DNA of 64,000 bases from Microbacterium sp. ProA8 (GCF_039905635.1 NZ_CP157000.1:930001-994000); one strand, 5' to 3'; positions 48,051 through 59,127 are shown, numbered from the stretch's first letter. The notes: generated from the sequence alone by a model not told the origin. Numbers and translations are program-made.

Positions 48051-50936
48051 TCAGCCGCCGGCTTGCGCCTCGAGGACGTCTGCGTCGAGCTCGTCGCGTG
48101 AGCGCAGCCCGAGCTTGCGAAGCGCGTTCGACATGTGCGTCTCGACGGTGCGCTGTGACAGGAACATCTCGGCGGCGATCTCGCGGTTCGTCCGTCCTGC
48201 GGCCGCTCGCCCGACGACCTCGCGCTCTCGTCGCGACAGATCGTTGCCGTGTGCCGGGCGCCCGCCGCGCCACGGGTAGGGCACGGGAACGCCGTGGCGA
48301 CGCATCGTCCGCGTGACCCGGGCGATGTCCTGCCGTGCCGACAGGCGGCCGTACGCGGTGAGTGCCTCGGTGAGCAGCCGCGGACCGTCGGCCGCACCAC
48401 GGGCGCAACGCCAGTCGCCCAGCCGCTCGGTCGCCTGCGCGGTCATCTGGATCAGACCTGCCGCGTGCGCCATCGTGCGCGCGCCGGACATCCGCTGCTC
48501 GGCAGCCTCGCCGTCACCGTCGAGCTGCGCGATGAGGGCTTCGCACATGGTCACCGCCACGGAGATGGCCGGGGCTTCGACCTGACGGACGTGCGCGCCG
48601 ATCGCCGTCACCCGGTCACGGACGTCGTCCGTTCTGCCCAGCTCCGTGGCGGCATCCACCAGGCACACGAGAGCGTCGGCCGCCCAGGTCCACATCCCCT
48701 TCCGCTGGATCTGGTCGAGAGCCGCCTCGGCCGCGTCGAACCCGCCGCGTGCATCGCCGAGGATCAGCCGAAGCCGGGCGAGCGCGGCACGTGCGGGAAT
48801 CAACGGCCACGCGGCACCCACCGTCTCGCACTCGCGGATGAGCGCCGTCAGACGCGCGGCCGCCTCCACGGTGCTGCCGAGAGAGCCCAGCATGAGGCAG
48901 TGCAGGTACTCGGCTTCGAATGATGCGGCGCCGAACCCGAACGCGCGTGAGGCCAGCTCCTGGGTGCGTTCCGCAAGACCGTCCCACCGGCCGGCGGCGT
49001 GGTCCATCATGGCGCAGACGAGTTCGTACACCTCCAGGAGCCGGGCCGACCCCGACCGCTCCGCGATCGATCGACCCTCGCTCAGCAGCTCGTCGGCGCG
49101 GCTCACGTATCCGATGTGGAGCGCACCCTGGGCCCAGTTGATGGCCGCTCGTGCGTGCTCTCGCGGCTGGGTGAGAAGGACCGTGTCGTGACGGGCGGCG
49201 TCGATCAGCTGCCAGGCGTACGGATCGCCCTGCTCCAGGAGGAGGGAAGCCCGCGCGATGCGCACCCCGAGTTCGACGTCCGGTGAACCGGCTCGGCTCG
49301 CCGCCTGCTCGGCCTGCAGGGATCGCGCGAGATGCACCTCGAGCGGCACGTCGACGACGGTCTCGGGGGCAGCCAGCACCGCCAGCGCGCGCGCCTGCAG
49401 ATCGGGCCGGTCGTAGAGGTCGTCGATCGCACGCTCGATCTCGCCGTAGCCGTCGCGGGCGAAGCCCTGCTGGCGGTACAGCCGGCCGAGGGCGAAGCGG
49501 AGTTCGCCGCGAGCCGCCTGCGTCAGCTGCTGGCTGTCCAGGAGCCGGGTGAGGATCGGGGCGGCTTCGGCGTGAGCGAGTCCGTCGACAGCCACTCGCC
49601 CGAGTTTCGTCGCGATGCGCACGCGGTCGTCGAGCGAGAGGGCGGCCATGTCGGCGGTCGCCTCGCGCAGGAACTCGGCGGCCGCCGCCTCGTTCCCGTG
49701 GCGCACGGCCTCGTCGGCCGCCGCCTCCGCCCAGCGCACGAACTCCCTGACCCGGTCGGCGCGCTGGTAGTGGTGTGCGATCCGGGCCGAGAGCATCGGA
49801 TCCTGTCGGTGCTCCAGCACCTCGGCGACGCGTGCGTGCCACCATTGGCGCGTCGGCAGCGGCGTCGCGTCGTAGATGATCTGCTGGGCGAGCACGTGGC
49901 GGAAGCGGATGCGGCCATCCTGATCGTGGAGCAGCCCTGCCGCGTGCGCCGATGTGAGAGCAGTCGCCACCTGCCGGGCGTCGTGCTCCGTGACCTCCGC
50001 CAGGAGGGCGGGATCGATGGAGAGCTCGATCACGGCTGCCGCAGCGATCACTTCCCGGGCTGTCGCGTCGAGGGTGGTGAGCCGCTGCACGACGACATCG
50101 CGGAGCGCAGTGGAGACCGACAGGGCGGCGAGCGCGTCCGGGTGGCTGGGGATCTCCGCGGCGGGGAGGCGCGCCAGCAGGGTACGGAGGACTTCTTCGA
50201 CGACGAAGGGCACACCGCCGGTGACGTCGTACAGCCCGGCAGCGATCGGATCCGGCACATCGATGCCCAGCAGATGACGGGAGAGCTCGCCGACCTCGGC
50301 GACGTCGAGCGGCGCGAGCCGGACGCTCCGGGTGCGGCCGGCGGGTGCCCGGGCGAACGCCTCACCGACAGGAGTGGTTCCGAGATCCGTGCGACTGGTG
50401 ACGATGATCGTGAGCTTCGCCGGCTGGTGAGCGACGAGATACGTCAGGAAGTCGAAGGTGACGGTGTCGGCCCAGTGCAGATCCTCGAGCACCAGGACCG
50501 CAGGCGACACATGCTCGAGCAGCTCCGTCGCCGCACGGAAGATCTGGTGCCGTGCCTCCCGCTGATCCGCCGGTCGCTCCGGCGGAGCCGGCAGGCGATC
50601 GGCGATCTCCGGCACCAGCGGAGCCAGGCTGCCCACGATCGGGCTCAGCCCCTCGATCTCGATGAGGTCGCCGTGATGCTGGAATGCGTCGAGCACCGGA
50701 CCCAGCGGGAACGGGTCGTGAAGCTGCTGACAGTGGCCGACCAGCACTGCGGAGGTGCCTGACACGGCGGTGAGGAGTTCACGGACCAGTCGGCTCTTGC
50801 CGATGCCTGCTTCACCCTGGATGACGATCAGGGCGGGAGGAGCCGCAACAGCAGCCGTCAGCGCGGTGAATTCGGTATGACGACCGACCAGCACGGGCGA
50901 CACCCCGCCGGCGGGTGGAGCGGATTGCTGGGGCAT
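48051..50936 (-). CDS. Large AAA-ATPase LuxR family transcriptional regulator
   Basis: 961 residues (LAL type). N-terminal ATPase: LVGRHTEFTALTAAV, Walker A GEAGIGKSRLV (about residue 45), Walker B VLVLEDLHWADT. The long middle is a helical TPR-like sensor. The C-terminal LuxR HTH reads LSRREREVVGRAAAGRTNREIAAEMFLSQRTVETHMSNALRKLG in pieces. ATG 50936 has GAGGGA nine bases before it. It is divergent from the secreted subtilase with 126 bases between, so that gene is a likely target. The phosphotransferase gene follows on the same strand. Confidence 0.92.
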   Translation of the reverse strand: MPQQSAPPAGGVSPVLVGRHTEFTALTAAVAAPPALIVIQGEAGIGKSRLVRELLTAVSGTSAVLVGHCQQLHDPFPLGPVLDAFQHHGDLIEIEGLSPIVGSLAPLVPEIADRLPAPPERPADQREARHQIFRAATELLEHVSPAVLVLEDLHWADTVTFDFLTYLVAHQPAKLTIIVTSRTDLGTTPVGEAFARAPAGRTRSVRLAPLDVAEVGELSRHLLGIDVPDPIAAGLYDVTGGVPFVVEEVLRTLLARLPAAEIPSHPDALAALSVSTALRDVVVQRLTTLDATAREVIAAAAVIELSIDPALLAEVTEHDARQVATALTSAHAAGLLHDQDGRIRFRHVLAQQIIYDATPLPTRQWWHARVAEVLEHRQDPMLSARIAHHYQRADRVREFVRWAEAAADEAVRHGNEAAAAEFLREATADMAALSLDDRVRIATKLGRVAVDGLAHAEAAPILTRLLDSQQLTQAARGELRFALGRLYRQQGFARDGYGEIERAIDDLYDRPDLQARALAVLAAPETVVDVPLEVHLARSLQAEQAASRAGSPDVELGVRIARASLLLEQGDPYAWQLIDAARHDTVLLTQPREHARAAINWAQGALHIGYVSRADELLSEGRSIAERSGSARLLEVYELVCAMMDHAAGRWDGLAERTQELASRAFGFGAASFEAEYLHCLMLGSLGSTVEAAARLTALIRECETVGAAWPLIPARAALARLRLILGDARGGFDAAEAALDQIQRKGMWTWAADALVCLVDAATELGRTDDVRDRVTAIGAHVRQVEAPAISVAVTMCEALIAQLDGDGEAAEQRMSGARTMAHAAGLIQMTAQATERLGDWRCARGAADGPRLLTEALTAYGRLSARQDIARVTRTMRRHGVPVPYPWRGGRPAHGNDLSRREREVVGRAAAGRTNREIAAEMFLSQRTVETHMSNALRKLGLRSRDELDADVLEAQAGG

Positions 50937-51062
50937 GACTCCCATTCCCTCGGGTGGGGCGCGAGCAAAAGTCAGTGTAGGTCACGGATGCCGGCACCAT
51001 TCACCCGTCCGTAACCTGCAACGCAACGTGTGAATCGAATCATCCGCGCGCGAGGAGAGACT

Positions 51063-54000
51063 GTGACCAGATATCTGAGACAACGACAGCGGCGATTCAC
51101 CCCGCCGCGAGTGACGATCGCGCTGGCAACCGCCGTGGCGCTCGCAGCCACGGCGGCACCGGCCGGCGCGTTCGCTGCGACCGCTCCTGCGGCGCCGGGC
51201 GGCGTCTTCACCGCGGCCCCCGTGGAAGACGGCGGCGAGCCCCGCGGCAGCATGGAGGTGACCCGCCCCGAGGATTCCCAGGCCGCCACCCCGGAAGCGG
51301 GCGAGCCTCAGACGTATGTCGTCCAGATGGAACTCGCGCCGGCCGTGGCCTACGACGGCGGCGTGGATGGGCTGAAGCCGACGAAGCCCCGTGGCAACGC
51401 CAAGATGGATCCGGCCGACCCGGCCGTGGAGGCCTACAGCACCCACCTCAAAGGGCAGCAGCGCGCCGCCCTGGCGAAGGTGAAGGGGAGCGCGCCCTCG
51501 TACAGCTACGTCTACAGCTTCAACGGCTTCGCGGCCGAACTCACCCCTGCGCAGGCCGCCGAACTCGAGGCGCAGCCCGACGTGGTGGCGGTGCATCCGG
51601 ATGAGAAAGTCGAGGCGGACACGTCGTCGACGCCGAGCTTCCTCGGCCTGGACGGCGAGGACGGACTGTGGGGTCAGCTCGGCGGACCCACGGGCGGGAA
51701 GAAGTCGCCCGGAGCGGGCGAGGACATCGTCATCGGCGTCATCGACAGCGGCATCTGGCCCGAGGTCGGCAGCTTCTCGGACCGCGACGCGTCGAACAAG
51801 CTCGCCTACCAGGGCAAGCCGGAGGGCTTCCGTGGCACGTGCGCGTCGGCCGAGACCGTCGGTGACGACTCGTGGGACGCCAACCTCTGCAACAACAAGC
51901 TGGTCACGGCGCAGTACTTCAATGCTGCCTGGGGCGGGAACGAGGGTGTCGCGCAGCAGCTGCCCTGGGAGTTCCTCTCACCCCGCGACTACAACGGCCA
52001 CGGCACGCACACCGCGTCGACCGCCGGCGGCAACCACGGCATCGACGTGACCGGTCCGGCCGACCCGTTCGGCGAGATCTCCGGCATCGCACCTCGCGCC
52101 CGGATCGCGTCGTACAAGGCGCTGTGGTCTGTCGAGGACGGCTCCACCGCGAACGGCTACACCTCCGACATGGTGGCCGCGATCGACAAGGCCGTCGCCG
52201 ACGGCGTCGATGTCATCAATTACTCGGTGTCGGGATCGAGCACCGACTTCCTCGAGCCCACGGAGGCGGCGTTCCTGAACGCCGCGGCCGCCGGGATCTT
52301 CGTCTCGGCATCCGCCGGCAACGACGGCCCCGATGGGGCAACGGTCGCCCACCCCGGGCCCTGGCTCACCACCGTCGCGGCGGGTACCCACGACCGCACG
52401 ACGACGAGCGCCGTGGTGCTGGGCAACGGCGCGCGCTATGAGGGCGTTTCCCTCAGCGCCTCGGCCGTCGGCCCCGTCCCGCTGATCGCGGGAGCCGCCG
52501 CACGCGCCGCCGGTGCCTCGGCCGTATCAGCGGTGCGCTGCTATCCGGCGAGTGCCAACAACGGCAAGCCGGGCCTGGACCCCGCCAAGGTCGCCGGCAA
52601 GATCGTGCTCTGCGAGCGCGGGGGCGACATCGCCCGCGTGGACTCTTCGCGTGCGGTGGCCGAAGCGGGCGGCATCGGCATGATCTTCGTGAACGCGTTC
52701 GAGAACTCGCTCAACGCCGACTTCCACTCGGTGCCCACGGTGCATCTGCAGGACACGGCCGGGGGTGCGATCAGCGCCTACGCGGCCTCTGCCGGAGCTA
52801 CCGCGAGCATCGAGAAGGCGGTCATCGCGAACGGGGGCGCTGCGCCCTACACGGCCGGCTTCTCCTCTCGCGGCCCGCTCATCGCCGGCAACGGCGACGT
52901 GCTGAAGCCCGACGTGATCGCTCCGGGACAGGACATCCTGGCCGCCGTGGCGCCTCCCGGTCAGGGGGGAATGGACTTCAACCTGATGAGTGGCACGTCG
53001 ATGGCGGCGCCGCACGTCACGGGCCTCGCCGCGCTGCTGCGGGACCTGCACCCCGACTGGTCGCCGATGGCGATCAAGTCGGCCCTGATGACCACCGGCT
53101 CGGACGTCCTGGACGGCGAGTCTTCCAGCGACCCTGACCTCATCTTCAAGCAGGGTGCCGGACACGTGCAGGCGACCAGCGCAGCGGATCCGGGCCTGGT
53201 CTACGAGAGCGGTGTCGAGGACTGGCTGGCGTTCCTGTGCGGCTCGACCCGCAACGTGCCGGCCGACACCTGTGACGGCCTAGAGGCGGACGGGCGCTCG
53301 CTGGACCCGAGCGACCTCAACTCCCCGTCGATCGGCATCGGTCTCCTCGACGGCACGCAGACCGTCACCCGCACGGTGACCAACGTCGACGACCAGGCCG
53401 CCACCTACACGGCCTCGGTCACCGGCCTCGCCGGGGTGGATGCCGACGTCGAGCCGAGCACGCTCACCGTCGCGCCGGGCGAGACCGCGTCGTACTCCGT
53501 CACCTTCACGGTCGGCGAAGAGACCCCCGTGTTCGACTACCTCGCCGGGCAGCTCTCCTGGACGGACGGCAGCCACACCGTGAGGTCGCCGATCGTGCTG
53601 CGGGCGAAGCAGCCGGGTGACGAGGACTGGTCGGCGCGCTACGACGGCGCCGGCGGGCAGTTCGGCAACTCGACGGATGTCGGCAGCGAGGTTCTCCTGC
53701 ACCCCGAAGGTGACCGCGTCTACATGAGCGGCTTCGCCCGGCCCCCGTCAGCGGGCGGGCTGGTGGCCGACTTCCTGACCGCCGCGTACGACCCCGAGAC
53801 CGGGGACGTGCTCTGGGAGGAGCAGTGGGACGCCACCGGCAACGGCGGTGGCGATGAGCCGACCGGCTTCGGGATGAGCCCCGACGGCGAGACCCTGTAC
53901 GTCGCCGGGACCAGCGGTGGCGATTACCTGACCGCGGCCTACGACGGGGCCACGGGGGAGCGGCGATGGGAGACGCGTCTCGATGGTCCAGGCCAGGAGG

Positions 54001-54962
54001 GCGACTCGCTCAACGACCTGGTCGTCAGCCCCGACGGAGCGACCGTCTACGTCACCGGGTACCAGAACATGGGCGGGCCGCAGCTCGACTACGCCACCGT
54101 GGCGTACGACGCGGCGACCGGTGCACAGCGATGGGTTGCGCGGTACGACGATCCGGTGAGCGGCACGGACGACGCCCGTGGCATCGCGGTGAGCGACGAC
54201 GGTTCGACCGTGGTGATCACCGGGCAGAGCCAGGGTGAGAACACCGGCCTCACCGACTGGGGCACCGTCGCCTACGACGCCGCCACCGGCGAGCAGCTGT
54301 GGGATGTCCTGCGCAACGGCTCCGATGGCATGGTCGACATCGCGCAGAACATCGCCGTCACCGGCGACACCGTGATCGTCGCGGGTGGTCTCGCCAACAC
54401 CGACCGTCAGAACGATTGGGAGACCGTGGCGTACGACCTGGCGACCGGCGAAGAGCGCTGGGCAGCGGGCTATGGCGAGGCGCTCACGGATACGCCGCAG
54501 TCGATCGCCCTCAGCCCCGACGGCAGCACGGTCGTGGTCGCCGGCAACGTGGAAGGCAGTGCCGACATGGACTACGCGACGGTCGCCTACGACGTGGTCA
54601 GCGGTGAGCAGCGGTGGGCCGCGCGGTACGACGGCACCGCCCACGGGATGGACGTGGCCTGGGACGTCACGCTGACCGAGGACGGCACGCGCGCAGTCGT
54701 CACCGGCGAGTCCGGCAACGTCGACACCGGTTGGGACTACGTCACGATCGCGTACGACATGAGCACCGGCGAGCAGATCTGGTCGGCGGGGTACGACGCG
54801 GCCGGAGCCAGCGACGGGGCCAACGGCGTGGCGGTCGACCAGGCCGCAGATGGTTCACGACGCGTGTTCATCACCGGCGCCAGCACCATCCCATTCGGCC
54901 CGGCTGGGATGGACAGCAACATCGATGCAGCGACGGTGGCCTACTTCGACCCGTTCGAGTAG
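51063..54962 (+). CDS. Secreted S8 subtilisin-like protease with C-terminal beta-propeller
   Basis: 1299 residues. A long basic head and signal peptide (VTIALATAVALAATAAPAGAFA), an inhibitor-I9-like prodomain (about 65-195; TYVVQMELAPAVAYDG, SYSYVYSFNGFAAELT), then a plant-type subtilase: Asp228 in GVIDSGIWPE, His313 in GHGTHTAST, Ser646 in SGTSMAAPHVTG, with a PA-like insert (KIVLCERGGDIARVD). After a fibronectin-like region, eight repeats from about residue 855 begin W-x-A-x-Y-D and end TAAYDPETGDVLW-like, a PQQ-type propeller. GTG 51063 is chosen because GAGGAG precedes it; ATG 51030 is alternative. Confidence 0.93.
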   Translation: MTRYLRQRQRRFTPPRVTIALATAVALAATAAPAGAFAATAPAAPGGVFTAAPVEDGGEPRGSMEVTRPEDSQAATPEAGEPQTYVVQMELAPAVAYDGGVDGLKPTKPRGNAKMDPADPAVEAYSTHLKGQQRAALAKVKGSAPSYSYVYSFNGFAAELTPAQAAELEAQPDVVAVHPDEKVEADTSSTPSFLGLDGEDGLWGQLGGPTGGKKSPGAGEDIVIGVIDSGIWPEVGSFSDRDASNKLAYQGKPEGFRGTCASAETVGDDSWDANLCNNKLVTAQYFNAAWGGNEGVAQQLPWEFLSPRDYNGHGTHTASTAGGNHGIDVTGPADPFGEISGIAPRARIASYKALWSVEDGSTANGYTSDMVAAIDKAVADGVDVINYSVSGSSTDFLEPTEAAFLNAAAAGIFVSASAGNDGPDGATVAHPGPWLTTVAAGTHDRTTTSAVVLGNGARYEGVSLSASAVGPVPLIAGAAARAAGASAVSAVRCYPASANNGKPGLDPAKVAGKIVLCERGGDIARVDSSRAVAEAGGIGMIFVNAFENSLNADFHSVPTVHLQDTAGGAISAYAASAGATASIEKAVIANGGAAPYTAGFSSRGPLIAGNGDVLKPDVIAPGQDILAAVAPPGQGGMDFNLMSGTSMAAPHVTGLAALLRDLHPDWSPMAIKSALMTTGSDVLDGESSSDPDLIFKQGAGHVQATSAADPGLVYESGVEDWLAFLCGSTRNVPADTCDGLEADGRSLDPSDLNSPSIGIGLLDGTQTVTRTVTNVDDQAATYTASVTGLAGVDADVEPSTLTVAPGETASYSVTFTVGEETPVFDYLAGQLSWTDGSHTVRSPIVLRAKQPGDEDWSARYDGAGGQFGNSTDVGSEVLLHPEGDRVYMSGFARPPSAGGLVADFLTAAYDPETGDVLWEEQWDATGNGGGDEPTGFGMSPDGETLYVAGTSGGDYLTAAYDGATGERRWETRLDGPGQEGDSLNDLVVSPDGATVYVTGYQNMGGPQLDYATVAYDAATGAQRWVARYDDPVSGTDDARGIAVSDDGSTVVITGQSQGENTGLTDWGTVAYDAATGEQLWDVLRNGSDGMVDIAQNIAVTGDTVIVAGGLANTDRQNDWETVAYDLATGEERWAAGYGEALTDTPQSIALSPDGSTVVVAGNVEGSADMDYATVAYDVVSGEQRWAARYDGTAHGMDVAWDVTLTEDGTRAVVTGESGNVDTGWDYVTIAYDMSTGEQIWSAGYDAAGASDGANGVAVDQAADGSRRVFITGASTIPFGPAGMDSNIDAATVAYFDPFE

Positions 54963-54970
54963 CCGGCACG

Positions 54971-55017
54971 GGCGCGACCGCCGGGAGAGGGATCGTTCCT
55001 CGCCCGGCGGTCGCGCC
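54971..55017. terminator. Bidirectional terminator-like hairpin
   Basis: GGCGCGACCGCCGGG (54971-54985) and CCCGGCGGTCGCGCC (55003-55017) pair perfectly over 17 bases, between the subtilase stop and the stop of the minus-strand regulator. A GTTTCC stretch follows on the plus side. Confidence 0.75.
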
Positions 55018-55026
55018 GTTTCCGCG

Positions 55027-57269
55027 TCATCCCGGAATCGCGTCGAGCGCCGCCCGCACCTCGTCGAGCCATGTGGCGGAGCGGGCTCCGTCACCCAGGG
55101 TGAGCGCGGCCGTCAGGTCGGCGCGCGCCGCGTCGACGCGACCGAGCCCGAGCTGCGCCAGGCCACGGTGGCGGTGAGCCGAGGCATGCCCGCTCTGGAA
55201 CTCTGCCGACGAGCCGATCGCAAGGGCAGCGGATGCCGCGGCGACAGCCTCTTCGTGCCGGTCGAGCTGGAGCAGCCCGTAGGCGATGACCGCGTGGGCG
55301 TTGGCCTCCGTCAGGCCGCGGATGCTCGCCGGCAGCTCGTCGCCGACGCGCGCCACGAACTCGAGCAGCTCACGGTGCTCACCGATGGCCGCTTCGGGCT
55401 CGTAGCGGCTGCGGATGCTCGCCCCGATCGAACGCGCCTGCAGCTCGCCCTCGACATCCCGGGCCGCGGCGAAATCCTGCACCGCGGCATCCGCATATCG
55501 GTGAGCCACGTCAAAATCGCGCACGTTCAGCATGCTCCAGGCGAGGTAGAAGTTCGCCCAGCCGCTCTGCTGCACGTCGCCCGCACGCCGCGCGGCCTGG
55601 AGTGCGGCCTCGGCGGTGGCGCGCGCCTGCGCCGGATCGAAGGTCTCGACCAGCTGCGCCCACGCCAGGTAGCCCAGATGCCGCGCCTGCTGCGCCGGGT
55701 CGTCGAGCGCCGCGGCCGCCGCCGCGGAGGTGGCGAAGACCTCCTGCCAGCGTCCCCAGGCACGCCAGAGGTCTGAGAACCAGTGCAGCGAGTCGGCGAC
55801 CGCCAGCACCGTGACATGGTCGCCGCGTGCGGCAGCGGCCTGGTACGCCGAGAACCAGTGCTCGGCCTCGGTGATCAGCCAGGCGCGTGCGTCGTCATTC
55901 GACGAGAACGTGAGCCGGCCGTCCACCGCCGGCGCATCGGGCGGTCGCGGCTCGAAGCGCGCGCCCGCGGTGATCGCCGTGGCGAGCAGCCAGTCGCGAA
56001 GACGGCGGCGCTCCGCCGAGATCGCCTCAGCCGGCTCCTCCGCGCGGAGTCGGGATGCCGCGTAGAGGCGCAGCAGGTCGTGCAGGCGATAGCGGTCGCC
56101 GCGGAGCGTCTCGACCAGACCGAGCGCGGCGAGCCCGTCGAGCAGGTCCTCCGCATCATCCACATCGAGGTCGCCGACCGCGCCCGCGAGCCGCGCGTCG
56201 AACGACGGCCCGTCGACCAGCGACAGCCGGCGGAACAGCGTCTGCGAGGGCGCGGCGAGATGCTCGTACGAGAGTCCGAAGGTCGATTCCATGGCGAGGT
56301 CGCCGGCCACCAGGGCGCTCAGGCGGCGCTCTTCTCGGCGCAGCCGTCGGAGGAAGTCCTCCACGGTCCACGTCGGCTGGGTCGCCAGACGATTGCCGGC
56401 GATGCGGAGCGCGAGCGGGATGTCGTCGCAGAATCCGGCCAGTTCGTCGAGGTCGCCGGTCTGCGCCTGCGCTGCGGGGATGATCCGCCGGAGGAACGCG
56501 ATGGCCTCCTGCCGGGGCAGGGGACCGATCGTGAGCGCCGGGCCGACTCGAGCCCGGCGAGCGCGCGGCGAGACGTGACCACGATGGTGCCCTTGCCGTC
56601 AGAGCTCAGCACGGGCCGGATCTGCGCTTCGTTTGCGGCATCGTCGAGCAGGATGGCGACAGCGGATGCCGCAGCCGCCGTCCGCCATGCCGCCGCGGCC
56701 TCGCCCAGCGTCTTGGGCACATCGGGATCACCCGTCAGCTGTCGAAGCAGCGCCTGCAGCACCTGCAGCGGCGTCAGCGGCACGGCGTCGAGCCCGCCGA
56801 GATCCACGAACAGCCGGGTGGGCGTCCGCGATGCGCACCGGTGGAGCGCCTCGATGGCGATGGAGGTCTTTCCCACTCCCGGTGCTCCGTGCAGCACCAC
56901 CGGCGCCGCCAGATCGCCTGTCGCGCCGGTCGGGTCGAGCTGTGCGACGACACTGAGGATCTCGGACTCCCGGCCTGTGAAATCCGCGAGTCGGTGCGGC
57001 TCGATGTCGACGGATCGAGCATCCGCCACCGCAGGCTTTCTGCCGGCACGAGCGGACGCGAGGAAGCGCTCGCGTTCGTCATCTTGAAGCTCGAGCGCAT
57101 CTGCGAGGGCGAGCATCGTGCCGCGGCGGGGCCCGAGACTGATGCCGCGTTCGATGTCGCTGATGGTGCGGTCGCTCACACCCGAGCGTTCGGCGAGCCC
57201 TTCGAGGGTGAGGTCTGCGTCACGGCGGTGCTGGCGGAGCAGTTCTTGCAGGGGTATCGCTGAGTTCAT
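55027..57269 (-). pseudogene. XRE/NB-ARC/TPR regulator with one frameshift
   Basis: Two overlapping readings make one protein of about 747 residues. The first part (from ATG 57269) has an XRE HTH (LTLEGLAERSGVSDRTISDIERG), Walker A HGAPGVGKTS and IVVTSRRALAGL. The second part has the following NB-ARC segments (ALTIGPLPRQEAIAFLRRI, then PLALRIAGNRLA) and a TPR-like tail. The frame is lost near 56535-56550, where a single base seems missing; no stop or insertion is involved. Such proteins regulate nearby genes, here possibly the divergent hydrolases. It could be a true pseudogene or a sequencing error. Confidence 0.8.
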
Positions 57270-57448
57270 CCGTCGGAAGGCGCCGGATGCGAATCTGCGT
57301 GAAAACTTCGTGGTGCCTGGCGGGGCGATGGACTCGAATGGGACGTACTGACCACAGTCCGAGGGTCTCAGCGTTGCGCCTCTCTGCCAAATCCCGTCGG
57401 ACGGTTCTCGTATCTCGCCGTCCGGCACCCCAGAGAAAGAGAGAACCC

Positions 57449-58165
57449 ATGTCGGATTCACCCACCATCGTGCTCGTCCACGGTGCCTTCGCCGACGCCG
57501 CGAGCTGGGCGCCCGTCACGCGCCGCCTGCTCGACGACGGCTACACCGTGCTCGTGCCGCCGGTGTTCAACCGCAGCCTCTCGGGTGACGCGGCGTACCT
57601 GAAGTCGTTCGTCGAGCAGATCGACGGTCCGGTGCTGCTGGCCGGCCACTCGTACGGCGGCGCGGTGATCACGGTCGCCGGCGTCGCCGAGAACGTCGTC
57701 GGTCTCGTCTACGTGTCGGGCTACGCACTGGACGAGGGCGAGAGCCTGGGCCAGCTGCAGGGCGGCTTCCCCGACTCCGAGCTCGCAGCGAACCTCGTGT
57801 ACGCGCCGTACCCCGTCGACGGCGGCGAGCCGGGCACCGACGTCTCCGTCAAGATCGACGCCTTCCCGCAGGTGTTCGCCGCCGGTGTCGACCCCGAGAC
57901 GGCTCGCGTGCTCGCCGTCTCGCAGCGGCCGCTCTCGGCGGTCGCCTTCGGCGAGCCGGCTCCGGTCGCCGCCTGGAAGACCAAGCCGTCATGGGGCATC
58001 GTCTCGAGCGCCGACCACACCATCAACCCCGACGTCGAGCGGTTCGGCTACCAGCGCGCCGGCGTGCGCAAGGTCATCGAGATCGACGCGCCGCACCTCG
58101 TAATGCAGACCCACCCCGCCGAGGTCGCGGCCGTCATCACCGAGGCGATCGCCGAACTGGCGTGA
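57449..58165 (+). CDS. Alpha/beta hydrolase (esterase-like)
   Basis: 238 residues. [22 protein letters not shown] opens the fold. The nucleophile is Ser in [11 protein letters not shown] (about residue 72), the late Asp in [12 protein letters not shown], and the His in [15 protein letters not shown]. Substrate unknown; the short form resembles salicylate-esterase-like hydrolases. ATG 57449 follows GAGAAAGAGAG. An inverted repeat CGGACGG/CCGTCCG lies 25 bases upstream (57398-57424). A second hydrolase follows 46 bases later, probably in one operon. Confidence 0.9.
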   Translation: MSDSPTIVLVHGAFADAASWAPVTRRLLDDGYTVLVPPVFNRSLSGDAAYLKSFVEQIDGPVLLAGHSYGGAVITVAGVAENVVGLVYVSGYALDEGESLGQLQGGFPDSELAANLVYAPYPVDGGEPGTDVSVKIDAFPQVFAAGVDPETARVLAVSQRPLSAVAFGEPAPVAAWKTKPSWGIVSSADHTINPDVERFGYQRAGVRKVIEIDAPHLVMQTHPAEVAAVITEAIAELA

Positions 58166-58211
58166 CCCTGCAGCGCACTTACTCATCCATCGCGACAGAC
58201 GGAGCACACTG

Positions 58212-59033
58212 ATGCCGTACATCACCACCGCAGACGGAACGCAGATCTACTACACCGACCAGGGCTCGGGGCAGCCGGTCATCCTGAGCCACGGCTGGCC
58301 GCTGAGCTCGGACGCCTGGCAGGTCGAGCTGAAGCTGCTCGCCGACCACGGCTACCGTGCGATCGCGCACGACCGCCGCGGTCACGGCCGGTCGTCGCAG
58401 CCCTGGCAGGGCAACGACATGGACACCTACGCGCGCGACCTCGCCGAGCTCGTCGAGCAGCTCGACCTGCACGACATCGTGCTCATCGGCCACTCCACCG
58501 GTGGCGGCGAGGTCGTGCGGTACGCCGCGCAGCACGGGGTCGGCCGCGTCGCCAAGATCGTGACGGCCGGTGCCGTGCCGCCCGTCATGGTCAAGTCCGA
58601 GTCGAACCCCGACGGCACGCCGATCGAGGCCTTCGACGCCATCCGCGAGGGAGTCCTGAAGGACCGGTCGCAGTTCTACCAGGACCTCTCCGTGCCGTTC
58701 TTCGGCGCGAATCGCGAGGGCTCGAAGGTGTCGCAGGGCGCGCGGGACGACTTCTGGCGCCAGGGCATGCTCGTCGGACTCAAGGCCGCCTACGACTGCG
58801 TCGCCGCGTTCTCGGAGACCGACTTCACCGACGACCTGAAGTCACTCGACGTGCCGATCCTCCTAGCCCACGGCGACGACGACCAGATCGTTCCGATCGC
58901 GGATGCCGCGGTCAAGAGCATCGAGCTCGTCAAGCACGGCGAGCTGAAGGTCTACCCCGGCGCTCCGCACGGCATCGCGGGGGAGTACCAGGAGCAGCTG
59001 GACGCCGACATCCTGGCGTTCCTCGCGAAGTAG
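58212..59033 (+). CDS. Alpha/beta hydrolase, non-heme chloroperoxidase type
   Basis: 273 residues, the normal length for cofactor-free haloperoxidases. Start [20 protein letters not shown], oxyanion region [12 protein letters not shown], nucleophile Ser in [14 protein letters not shown] (about residue 98), Asp in [12 protein letters not shown] and His in [13 protein letters not shown]. Such enzymes can act as perhydrolases or esterases; the true substrate is unknown. It is the second gene of a likely two-hydrolase operon and is followed by a strong hairpin. Confidence 0.93.
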   Translation: MPYITTADGTQIYYTDQGSGQPVILSHGWPLSSDAWQVELKLLADHGYRAIAHDRRGHGRSSQPWQGNDMDTYARDLAELVEQLDLHDIVLIGHSTGGGEVVRYAAQHGVGRVAKIVTAGAVPPVMVKSESNPDGTPIEAFDAIREGVLKDRSQFYQDLSVPFFGANREGSKVSQGARDDFWRQGMLVGLKAAYDCVAAFSETDFTDDLKSLDVPILLAHGDDDQIVPIADAAVKSIELVKHGELKVYPGAPHGIAGEYQEQLDADILAFLAK

Positions 59034-59086
59034 CCCACCGCGGCGGGCGCGCGCGAGGGTGACCACGCGCGCCGCGCGCGATATGC

Positions 59087-59127
59087 GATGACGGATGCCG
59101 CAGCCGAGGGCTGCGGCATCCGTCATC
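59087..59127 (+). terminator. Perfect 19-bp stem hairpin
   Basis: GATGACGGATGCCGCAGCC and its exact complement flank GAG. It lies 53 bases after the chloroperoxidase stop. Its stem is the GGATGCC/GGCATCC word also used at 13232-13260. Confidence 0.7.
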
